Positions 16,620 through 24,202 of a stretch of DNA of 64,000 bases are shown in pieces. The notes beneath the pieces are model-generated. The model was not told the DNA's origin, did not search any database, and saw nothing but the letters and a program-made list of their open reading frames with translations. Position 1 is the first letter of the stretch, and every line of letters starts with the position of its first letter. The translations under genes were made by a program, and so were the position numbers. The stretch is from Flavobacterium sp. CBA20B-1 (GTDB taxonomy: Bacteria > Bacteroidota > Bacteroidia > Flavobacteriales > Flavobacteriaceae), in NCBI RefSeq assembly GCF_028473145.1, contig NZ_CP092370.1, positions 1,178,001 through 1,242,000 on the forward strand, written 5' to 3'.

Positions 16620-18173
16620 TTAGTTGGATGCTTTAATGGTCACCCCAGGATAATTTCCAGGAACAATTAAAGGCAATTGTGCTTTGTAATGTTCGTTGAT
16701 AACTTTCACAATTTCATTTGCTACAAAAGCGTATCCACGAGGATTTGGATGAATTCCATCTAAAGAAAACAATACTTTATTCACATTTTGCCCGTTGAAA
16801 TAGTTTGCTGTATAAAATTGTCCATCACCTAAACGAATACCGGTTGTTAAATAACGCATAATGGCATTCATATCGGCAACAGCTAATTTTTTTGAACGCG
16901 CGGTTGACCAAATAATATCGTTGAACTTATCGGTTGCTTCTTTAATATTTTCTTGTTCAGAAGGAATTAACACATACTTATCTTCTAAAGGAAAAGTTAC
17001 TCCTAATTTATCAAACGGAGCAGGTAATGCACTTGCCTCGCCAATTACACCGCTTGTTCCTAGTACAAATAAATCATTTCGTGTTGCATGGCGTGCTTTT
17101 CCAAAAACCTGACCAATTACTGTTGCTTGTTGTGCCGGAACATTGTTTGCAATTAAAGCTCCAGTAATTATTGCAGACATGTCGGTTAAAGTTTCATCTG
17201 CAATTAATAACGGGTTTTGGCCCGTTGATGAATACAACTGAATACGATCTCCTTGGCCTGCTGCTGTTAAAATTTGCTTCACAGGACCAAACAATTGGGT
17301 GTTTAATTGATTCACCACTGTTTGTCCGCCCAAAGCTTCAGCCGTTAAAGGGTTGTATGGAACAGTTGTAAAATGCGGAATAGAAGTTACATAAGGAATG
17401 GTTGCAACCACACCTTTTGCACCATTACTTGTTAAGGTATTGATGATGGTGCTGTAAGCCGACGCAAACACTTGCGGATCAGTGATGTCGTTACTGCCAT
17501 AGGTAGCCGGATTTAAGTTTCCTTCTTGATTTACGCCTACACCACCCGAGGTTGCGTATGACAATACATCGTTTGACCCAATCCAATTGGTAAAAAATGT
17601 AGGATTTAAACTCATTGCATCACTCAAAATGGTAGTATTTGGACTGGTTGCATGACGCACAAAATAAGGATTTGCAGTTCCTGATGCCATATTTGCCAAA
17701 TTTCCATAGCCAGGTGCCAATAGGTGAAATGACTTTGCTAATGGAACACCCATGTTGTTGTAAGCTTTTGCTTGCAGCTCGCTTACTTCGATTGTTGGAG
17801 TTCCAGTTAAATTTTCAGAGCCACCAGCCGACATGTTTAGAATTAATCGGGTATTTGCAATTTTTTGCCCCATAAACAACAATCCACCTAAATCATTGGT
17901 GTCATCACCAAAAGATGGTTGGGTAAAAGTACCACCGCCTACAACAGCAAACTGCTTTGCCAACAAATTAGGAAAAGAATACTGCTGACCAGAACGATAC
18001 ATGGTTCCATCCATAAAACCTGCTGTGAGTGAGTTTCCCAGAGCTACATAACTTGAAAAATCGGCCTCGCCTTTTGAATAGCTTGCATTTGAAACTTCGT
18101 TGTCGAATTCTGGCTCACAGGCAACAAGCCCCACAGCGCAAGCTGCTAATAATATTGATTGATATTTTTTCAT
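16620..18173 (-). CDS. SGNH/GDSL-hydrolase family lipoprotein
   Basis: A 517-residue secreted lipoprotein with a signal peptide ending in LVAC (Cys19). The catalytic Ser lies in GNSLTAG (Ser48) and the Asp-His pair in DGIHPNPRGYAF near the C-terminus. These are blocks I and V of SGNH esterases/lipases. The ATG at 18173 starts MKKYQSILLA; the three codons before it are not needed. It lies 9 nt after the FadL-like porin, and this FadL-lipoprotein-esterase pairing recurs in Bacteroidota. Release or uptake of lipids at the outer membrane is an inference. Confidence 0.88.
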   Translation of the reverse strand: MKKYQSILLAACAVGLVACEPEFDNEVSNASYSKGEADFSSYVALGNSLTAGFMDGTMYRSGQQYSFPNLLAKQFAVVGGGTFTQPSFGDDTNDLGGLLFMGQKIANTRLILNMSAGGSENLTGTPTIEVSELQAKAYNNMGVPLAKSFHLLAPGYGNLANMASGTANPYFVRHATSPNTTILSDAMSLNPTFFTNWIGSNDVLSYATSGGVGVNQEGNLNPATYGSNDITDPQVFASAYSTIINTLTSNGAKGVVATIPYVTSIPHFTTVPYNPLTAEALGGQTVVNQLNTQLFGPVKQILTAAGQGDRIQLYSSTGQNPLLIADETLTDMSAIITGALIANNVPAQQATVIGQVFGKARHATRNDLFVLGTSGVIGEASALPAPFDKLGVTFPLEDKYVLIPSEQENIKEATDKFNDIIWSTARSKKLAVADMNAIMRYLTTGIRLGDGQFYTANYFNGQNVNKVLFSLDGIHPNPRGYAFVANEIVKVINEHYKAQLPLIVPGNYPGVTIKASN

Positions 18174-18182
18174 GATGTTCAA

Positions 18183-19433
18183 TTAAAAGTTATACGATAA
18201 ACCTAAACCTAAAGAATAAGCTGCAGAACGATAGTCTCCACCAAATGAAACATGCGTACCATCTTCTATGTAGTGGTCGTAAGAATTTTTAGTTTCTTTA
18301 AAGTGTAAAGCACTTGCAGCAAAGTCAATTCCAAATTTAGGCGACACTTGGTAAGTAAAACCTAATGTTCCGGCAATTGCATCATTTCTTGGTGTTTCAG
18401 GTGCAAAATATCCGTCTTGAACAGGCGATATATCGTAGTATCCACCTACGCGTGCTGAAAATTTTTCCGATGGTGCAAATTGCATTCCTCCGCGGATTGT
18501 TCCTGAACTTTTATAATTTCTTGGGTTGACAGAAGTGCCTATTTGCGGATTATCAAATTCAATCACTAAATTGTCATAGGCTTTCCAAAAGGTGTAGTTA
18601 TAATCAACTGCTGCCAACCATTTATTGTTGATTTGGTATGAAAAACCAATAGTTAACTCGGCTGGTAAAGGCATGGTTGCATCGAATTTTCCGTTGGGAT
18701 AGGTGCTGCTTAAGAAACTTGGTAAATCATTAAAATTAGCAGCGCCACCTTCCACTTTCATGTCAATTTGTGAGCGGTAATTTGCTCCAAAGGTAACATA
18801 ATCGTCTAAGCGAGCAGTAAGCCCTACGTTGTATCCCCAAGCGCTAACACCTTGTGCATCGATGGTAACATCAGAACGGTTTCCGTTTTCGTCAACCAAA
18901 CTGCGTGAAAGGTTTCTATTAAAGGTTACTGCACCATTTACATAGATCAAACCAGCACCAAGGCTAATATTATCTGTAATTTTGTAGGATACAGTTGGCT
19001 GTACAAAAATAGCTTGTAAATCGATATTGTTCACTAAATGCGACCCTGGCCAATCTTGTTTCCATTCCACAGAACTTCCGTAAGGTGTATATACAGCTAA
19101 TCCCACAGAAAATCGATCAGAAACCTGATAATTTCCGTATAAATAAAAGGGAGTTCCCATATTATCTGAGGAGTTAGACCAATTGTATAAAGAGTTCTGA
19201 AACTTTACGTTTGAAAACAACGCAGTGGCTCCTGCAGAAAAGCTCCATTTGCTTTTTAAGAACGTACCACTGGCAGGGTTAAAAAACAAACTTTCGGCAT
19301 TTTGACCAATGACAGCAACTCCGGTGTGACCCATTGCTAATTGGCGCTGACCTTGCATACTAATGCGGTAGCCACCAGCAAACGAATTTGCTGCTATTAA
19401 TGACAATAAAGAAATAGATAAAATTTTCTTCAT
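18183..19433 (-). CDS. OmpP1/FadL-family outer-membrane transporter
   Basis: A 416-residue outer-membrane barrel. The start MKKILSISLL (ATG at 19431-19433) gives a clean signal peptide ending at SFAGG. The mature protein opens with YRISMQGQRQLAMGHTGVA, the N-terminal hatch typical of FadL/TodX, and NAESLFFNPA follows. It ends with LGLGLSYNF, a terminal Phe as expected for Bam-dependent barrels. FadL proteins pass hydrophobic compounds across the outer membrane. It is the first gene of a pair with the SGNH lipoprotein. Confidence 0.9.
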   Translation of the reverse strand: MKKILSISLLSLIAANSFAGGYRISMQGQRQLAMGHTGVAVIGQNAESLFFNPASGTFLKSKWSFSAGATALFSNVKFQNSLYNWSNSSDNMGTPFYLYGNYQVSDRFSVGLAVYTPYGSSVEWKQDWPGSHLVNNIDLQAIFVQPTVSYKITDNISLGAGLIYVNGAVTFNRNLSRSLVDENGNRSDVTIDAQGVSAWGYNVGLTARLDDYVTFGANYRSQIDMKVEGGAANFNDLPSFLSSTYPNGKFDATMPLPAELTIGFSYQINNKWLAAVDYNYTFWKAYDNLVIEFDNPQIGTSVNPRNYKSSGTIRGGMQFAPSEKFSARVGGYYDISPVQDGYFAPETPRNDAIAGTLGFTYQVSPKFGIDFAASALHFKETKNSYDHYIEDGTHVSFGGDYRSAAYSLGLGLSYNF

Positions 19434-19461
19434 AACTAAACTTTTATTAATGTTAGTATTC

Positions 19462-19469
19462 CAAATATA
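19462..19469 (-). promoter_or_regulatory. -7 box of the fadL-like gene
   Basis: TATATTTG on the minus strand, 28 nt before the chosen ATG at 19433. It supports that start over the longer frame. No TTG was found at the right distance. Confidence 0.5.
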
Positions 19470-19564
19470 AAACATTTTACAAAAGCATAAAAACTTGTTC
19501 AGAAAATTATCACATTCTTAATTTTTTGTTAATTAAATACACATTTCAATACTATGCACGCATA

Positions 19565-20335
19565 TTATTTTAAAAAAACCATTGATTTATCAAAGAATTC
19601 GTCCGGATTATCGGCATGCAACCAATGCCCTGCGTTAGAAACAGTCTGGATATTTGCCTGTGGAAAGTGTTTTTTTATTAAAACTTCATCGTTTTCTGTT
19701 ATATAGGTCGATGCACTTCCTTTCAAAAAAAGAGTAGGTTGATCAAAAACAGTTCCGGCTGGCAACGCCTCTCCTATTGCATCTTCCTTCTTATTAAAGA
19801 CTTCTAAATTAAAACGAAAACCCAATTGTTGAGGAGTTACCCGATACACATTTTTCATTAAAAATTGCACCACTCCGGGTTCGTTTACATACTTTTCGAT
19901 GGTTTCTTGCACTTGGTTTCGCGAAGGATTGTTAGAAAAATCAACTGCGTTTAAAGCAGCCATCACATCTTGATGGTGTGGTGCATAATACTTAGGAGCA
20001 ATATCGGCAACCAACAATTTATCAACCAATTCAGGATGCATTACAGCCAAATACATAGCAACCTTTCCGCCCATAGAATGCCCAATAATAGCTATTTTTT
20101 CTAAATTATGGGCTTTGCAATAAGCAACCACATCTGCAGCCATTGCCTGATAATTGAATAAATCGGAATGAAAACTGCGCCCGTGATTGCGCAAATCTAG
20201 CAAATGTGCTGCAAAACCGTTCTCTGCATATTTGCCTCCAAGAGTTTTCCAATTGTCGCTCATTCCCAAAAAACCATGTAAAATTAACAATGGTGTTCCC
20301 TTGCCTTCTACTTTTGCATATAAAATATCGTTCAT
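19565..20335 (-). CDS. Alpha/beta-fold hydrolase (YbfF-like esterase)
   Basis: A 256-residue cytoplasmic hydrolase. LHGFLGMSDNW forms the oxyanion region, the nucleophile is Ser87 in GHSMGG, and NAGHWLHADNP supplies the His. The layout matches short-chain acyl esterases of the YbfF family; the substrate is unknown. The ATG at 20335 shares one base with the pdxJ stop (TAATG), so translation is coupled to pdxJ. The longer frame starting at 20362 would lie inside pdxJ. Confidence 0.9.
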   Translation of the reverse strand: MNDILYAKVEGKGTPLLILHGFLGMSDNWKTLGGKYAENGFAAHLLDLRNHGRSFHSDLFNYQAMAADVVAYCKAHNLEKIAIIGHSMGGKVAMYLAVMHPELVDKLLVADIAPKYYAPHHQDVMAALNAVDFSNNPSRNQVQETIEKYVNEPGVVQFLMKNVYRVTPQQLGFRFNLEVFNKKEDAIGEALPAGTVFDQPTLFLKGSASTYITENDEVLIKKHFPQANIQTVSNAGHWLHADNPDEFFDKSMVFLK

Positions 20336-21048
20336 TATCGTAATTTTTGATTGTATAAACACACCACATTTTCTAATCCCAAATAAATCGCTTCAGAAAT
20401 TAATGCATGCCCTATGGAAACTTCTAACAAACCAGGAATATGTTGTTTGAAAAATGCAATATTATCCAAACTTAAATCGTGCCCGGCATTGATTCCCAAC
20501 CCTAATTCGTTTGCTAGTTCGGCAGCTTTAGTATAGGGCTCAATTGCTTTAAAATTTCCCAAGCCATATTGGTGTGCAAAAGCTTCGGTATATAATTCAA
20601 TACGGTCGGTTCCTATTTCTTTAGCACCTGCTACCATTTCCAAAACCGGATCCACAAAAATCGAAGTTCTAATACCGTTTCGTTTAAATTCGGCAATCAC
20701 CTCTTTTAAATACGCTTGATGTTTTACAGTATCCCAACCAGCATTAGATGTAATGGCATCAACAGCATCGGGCACTAAAGTAACTTGCGTGGGTTTGCAT
20801 TCCAATACCAAATCCACAAAATTGTCCATAGGATTTCCTTCTATATTATATTCGGTATGCACCACATGTACCAAATCACGTGCGTCTTGATAGCGAATAT
20901 GGCGCTCATCGGGTCTTGGATGAATGGTTACGCCTTGTGCTCCAAACCTTTGCACATCGGCAGCTACTTTTAATAAATCGGGAACATTACCACCGCGTGC
21001 ATTCCGCAAGGTGGCTATTTTATTGATATTTACAGATAATTTTGTCAT
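20335..21048 (-). CDS. pdxJ: Pyridoxine 5'-phosphate synthase
   Basis: A 237-residue TIM-barrel enzyme that closes the pyridoxine ring from 1-deoxyxylulose 5-phosphate and aminoacetone phosphate in vitamin B6 synthesis. Recognised by LSVNINKIATLRNARG, the TIHPRPDERHI active-site segment, and GINAGHDLSLDNI. Length is normal. It stands divergent from the CBS-domain gene, with 71-86 nt between starts. A candidate -7 box TATTTTTG is at 21068-21075. Confidence 0.96.
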   Translation of the reverse strand: MTKLSVNINKIATLRNARGGNVPDLLKVAADVQRFGAQGVTIHPRPDERHIRYQDARDLVHVVHTEYNIEGNPMDNFVDLVLECKPTQVTLVPDAVDAITSNAGWDTVKHQAYLKEVIAEFKRNGIRTSIFVDPVLEMVAGAKEIGTDRIELYTEAFAHQYGLGNFKAIEPYTKAAELANELGLGINAGHDLSLDNIAFFKQHIPGLLEVSIGHALISEAIYLGLENVVCLYNQKLR

Positions 21049-21134
21049 TTAAAAAGTAATTTATCAACAAAAATACAAAGTAAATTGGGTGTAAAACCGA
21101 TTATTTTAATTATTTTGCAATGAATTTTTTTGAT

Positions 21135-21791
21135 ATGAAATCGATAGAAAATCTTATAAAGCAAAAACCGAAACCTTTTTCGTTCCAAACAAAATTTGAA
21201 GATGTTTTCGAATTTTCGGAAGAAAACCAATACAGCCATTTTCCGGTGGTTGAAAACGGCGTTTATATGGGGTCTATTGCCACAGTTGATATCATCCCGT
21301 CTAAAACAAAAGCCGTGGGCGATTACCGCTATTCTCTTTTGCCTTATTTTGTGAGAGAAGACGCAGGTTGGTTTGAAACACTTGAAAAATTTGCACAATT
21401 CGATTGCAATTTACTCACTGTTTTAAACGAAAACAACCTATATATAGGATATGTGTTGTATGAAGATGTGCTGCCTTTTTTCAACGAAACCCCGTTTATG
21501 AAAGATGCCGGATTGGCAATTGTGGTAGAAAAACACTATTTGGATTACAGCATTAGCGAAATTGCACAGATTGTAGAAACCAACAATTGCAAACTGTTGG
21601 GTGTTTTTGTATCGGAAATGAAAAACAATAACGCGCAAATCACCATAAAAGCGTCTGCAGGAAATATCAACGAAATCATTCAAACATTTCGCCGGTTTGG
21701 CTATGAAATTGTTTCAGAACACAACCAAGATTCTTATTTAAACGAACTAAAAGACCGTTCGGCTTATTTAGATAAATTTTTAAATATTTAA
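21135..21791 (+). CDS. CBS-domain protein
   Basis: A 218-residue protein with a CBS pair (HFPVVENGVYMGSIATVDI near the start and ILNEN-type second motif) and a C-terminal ACT-like region (KLLGVFVSEMKNNNAQITIK). CBS domains bind adenosine nucleotides, so a regulatory role near nadK is plausible but unproven. I prefer the ATG at 21135 (MKSIENLI): a -7-like box TTATTTTG ends at 21117, only 2 nt before the alternative ATG at 21120. The nadK gene begins just after its stop. The order CBS-nadK-DUF6089-uppS-bamA is conserved in the family. Confidence 0.85.
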   Translation: MKSIENLIKQKPKPFSFQTKFEDVFEFSEENQYSHFPVVENGVYMGSIATVDIIPSKTKAVGDYRYSLLPYFVREDAGWFETLEKFAQFDCNLLTVLNENNLYIGYVLYEDVLPFFNETPFMKDAGLAIVVEKHYLDYSISEIAQIVETNNCKLLGVFVSEMKNNNAQITIKASAGNINEIIQTFRRFGYEIVSEHNQDSYLNELKDRSAYLDKFLNI

Positions 21792-21798
21792 AATGTAT

Positions 21799-22683
21799 AT
21801 GAAATTTGCCATTTACGCACAAAATTTCAAACCCAATTATAAAGAAATTGTAGAAAAAATTGTTCGTGCGGTGAAAGCCCACAATGCCACTGTTATTTTT
21901 GAAAAAGATTTTTATCAACTTTTAAAAGAAAACAATGTTTTAAACTTTTCTTACGAAACCTTTTCATCGCATACTGATATTGATGACGACACCAATTTCT
22001 TTGTAAGTATTGGTGGCGATGGAACGTTGTTGCGAGCTGCAAACTTTGTGAAAAGCAAAAACATACCTATAGTGGGTGTAAACGCAGGTAGATTAGGTTT
22101 TTTAGCCAATGTGCAGCAAGAAGCGATTGATTTTTTAATTCCGCTTTTATTTTCCAATCAATATACCTTGTCACGAAGAACATTGTTGCAGCTAAATGGA
22201 CCGAATGAAGCGACTTCTAAATTCAACGTGAATTTTGCATTGAACGAAATTACAGTGACCAGAAAAAACTCTACCTCAATGATCACAGTGGAAACCTATA
22301 TCAACAATGAATTTTTAGCAACTTATTGGGCAGACGGTATCATAATATCAACTCCCACAGGAAGCACCGGTTACAACCTTAGTTGTGGAGGACCTATTAT
22401 AACACCCGATAGTAATTGTTTAGTAATCACACCTATTGCCCCGCATAATTTAACAACCCGTCCGTTAATCATCAACGACCGCAGTAAAATTAAAATGAAA
22501 ATTGGCAGTAGAGAAACGCAATTTTTATTATCGTTAGATTCTGAAATGGCTGCAATAAGCAACGATTCCGAAATTGAAATTGCATTGGCAAACCATACTG
22601 TAAACATGGTAGAATTTCCCTCGGTAACTTTTTTAAGAACCTTAAGGAGTAAATTATTGTGGGGTGAAGACAAAAGAAATTAG
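21799..22683 (+). CDS. nadK: NAD kinase
   Basis: A 294-residue cytoplasmic enzyme that phosphorylates NAD to NADP. The signature GGDGT is at 72-76. NAGRLGFLAN and the TPTGSTGYNLSCGGPI block follow. Two in-frame ATGs are close (21793 and 21799); MKFAIYAQNF is the usual family start. It follows the CBS gene with almost no gap, suggesting one transcript. Confidence 0.96.
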   Translation: MKFAIYAQNFKPNYKEIVEKIVRAVKAHNATVIFEKDFYQLLKENNVLNFSYETFSSHTDIDDDTNFFVSIGGDGTLLRAANFVKSKNIPIVGVNAGRLGFLANVQQEAIDFLIPLLFSNQYTLSRRTLLQLNGPNEATSKFNVNFALNEITVTRKNSTSMITVETYINNEFLATYWADGIIISTPTGSTGYNLSCGGPIITPDSNCLVITPIAPHNLTTRPLIINDRSKIKMKIGSRETQFLLSLDSEMAAISNDSEIEIALANHTVNMVEFPSVTFLRTLRSKLLWGEDKRN

Positions 22684-22735
22684 CCCCAATTTTGTAAAAT
22701 GCACCATAAATTTAAAATATATTCGTTTACATTAG

Positions 22736-22743
22736 TATATTTG
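22736..22743 (+). promoter_or_regulatory. -7 box upstream of the DUF6089 gene
   Basis: TATATTTG ends 15 nt before the ATG at 22759. This supports that start over the longer frame from 22699 and implies a short leader. Confidence 0.55.
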
Positions 22744-22758
22744 CAAATTATCCATACA

Positions 22759-23448
22759 ATGAAAAGAAAACTTTTTACCATATTAACTATTTTAGGTGCT
22801 TGTACCGCTCAGAGTCAAATTCACGAACTTGGGCCAACTGTTGGTGCAACCAATTATATTGGCGATATTGGATCAACAACATACATTAACCCAACCGATA
22901 TGGCGTATGGTTTTCAATACAGATGGAACCGCAGTCCAAGGCATTCTTGGAGAATCAACTACACCTATATGCCCATTTCGGGCAAAGATGCCGATTCGGA
23001 TATGCCCTTGCGACAAGCGCGAAATTTAACTACTAAAAACAACCTAAACGAATTAATGCTCGGGTTAGAATTCAATTTTTTTGAGTTTGATTTGCACAAT
23101 GATTGGTTTGCTTTTACGCCTTATGTACACACTGGTATTGCGGGTATTTCGTATAAAGAAACCTATTTTAACAACTTTAACCGACAAATTGAAAAAGACA
23201 CCGAATATGCGTTGGCACTGCCTGTAACTTTAGGTGTGAAAGCCTTACTAAACAAACGTTTTGTAATTAGTGCCGAAGTAGGTGCCCGTTATGCGTTTAC
23301 TGATAATTTAGATGGAAGCAATCCTGCAAACCCGTCCACCACTATCGCTGCGTTTGGAAATACAAACAGCAACGATTGGTATGTTTTTTCAGGTATAAGC
23401 CTTTCCTATACGTTTGGTAAAAACCCTTGCTATTGTGCCCCAAGATAA
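22759..23448 (+). CDS. DUF6089-type outer-membrane protein
   Basis: A 229-residue protein with a signal peptide (MKRKLFTILTILGACTAQS) and an eight-strand barrel-like pattern. The Glu-Leu-Gly-Pro-x-x-Gly-x-x-Asn-Tyr-Ile-Gly-Asp opening is typical of DUF6089 proteins, which lie between nadK and uppS across Bacteroidota. The function is unknown; the location next to bamA suggests an envelope role. The stop is one base before the uppS start. Confidence 0.85.
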   Translation: MKRKLFTILTILGACTAQSQIHELGPTVGATNYIGDIGSTTYINPTDMAYGFQYRWNRSPRHSWRINYTYMPISGKDADSDMPLRQARNLTTKNNLNELMLGLEFNFFEFDLHNDWFAFTPYVHTGIAGISYKETYFNNFNRQIEKDTEYALALPVTLGVKALLNKRFVISAEVGARYAFTDNLDGSNPANPSTTIAAFGNTNSNDWYVFSGISLSYTFGKNPCYCAPR

Positions 23449-23449
23449 A

Positions 23450-24190
23450 ATGAAAGAACACACGATAATTCCCGAAAAATTACCTCAACATCTGGCTATT
23501 ATAATGGATGGAAATGGCAGGTGGGCAAAACAAAAAGGCTTTTTAAGAACAATTGGCCATGAAAATGGTGCAACAGCTGTTAAGCGTGTGGTAGAGCAAT
23601 GCACCCGTTTGGGAATTCCTTTTTTAACATTATACGCTTTTTCTACAGAAAACTGGAACAGGCCACAATTTGAAGTAGATATGCTTATGAAATTATTAGT
23701 AAAGGCATTAAAAAAAGAAGTAAAAACTTTACAAAAAAACAACATAAAACTAAATGCAATTGGCAATTTGAATCTTTTACCTAATAATGTTCGTAAAGAA
23801 TTAACAGAAGTTTTAGAAAAAACCAAAAACAACAACCGCCTTACACTTTCCTTAGCTTTAAGCTATGGCTCTAGAAATGAGCTTATTGAAGCCACTAAAG
23901 AAATCTGTAACAAAGTTAAAAATAATATAATTTCGATTGATGCTATTGATGAATCTATTATTAATGAGCATCTTTACACCCATAATTTACCCGATGTTGA
24001 TTTGCTGATTAGAACAAGTGGCGAACAACGCATAAGTAACTTTCTTCTGTGGCAAATTGCCTATGCAGAGCTGTACTTTTGCGATGTGCTTTGGCCCGAT
24101 TTTTCTAATGAGCATCTTTTTCAGGCACTAGAGGTTTACCAAAACCGCGAACGCCGATACGGTAAAACAAGTGAACAAATCAATAAATAA
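23450..24190 (+). CDS. uppS: Isoprenyl transferase (undecaprenyl diphosphate synthase type)
   Basis: A 246-residue cis-prenyltransferase that builds the undecaprenyl carrier for cell-wall and surface polysaccharides. IIMDGNGRWAK holds the catalytic Asp20. The LYAFSTENW-type segment and the C-terminal RTSGEQRISNFLLWQIAYAE block are diagnostic. The frame upstream of 23450 overlaps DUF6089, so the ATG at 23450 is chosen. Confidence 0.96.
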   Translation: MKEHTIIPEKLPQHLAIIMDGNGRWAKQKGFLRTIGHENGATAVKRVVEQCTRLGIPFLTLYAFSTENWNRPQFEVDMLMKLLVKALKKEVKTLQKNNIKLNAIGNLNLLPNNVRKELTEVLEKTKNNNRLTLSLALSYGSRNELIEATKEICNKVKNNIISIDAIDESIINEHLYTHNLPDVDLLIRTSGEQRISNFLLWQIAYAELYFCDVLWPDFSNEHLFQALEVYQNRERRYGKTSEQINK

Positions 24191-24202
24191 TTTTTAAAGA
24201 TA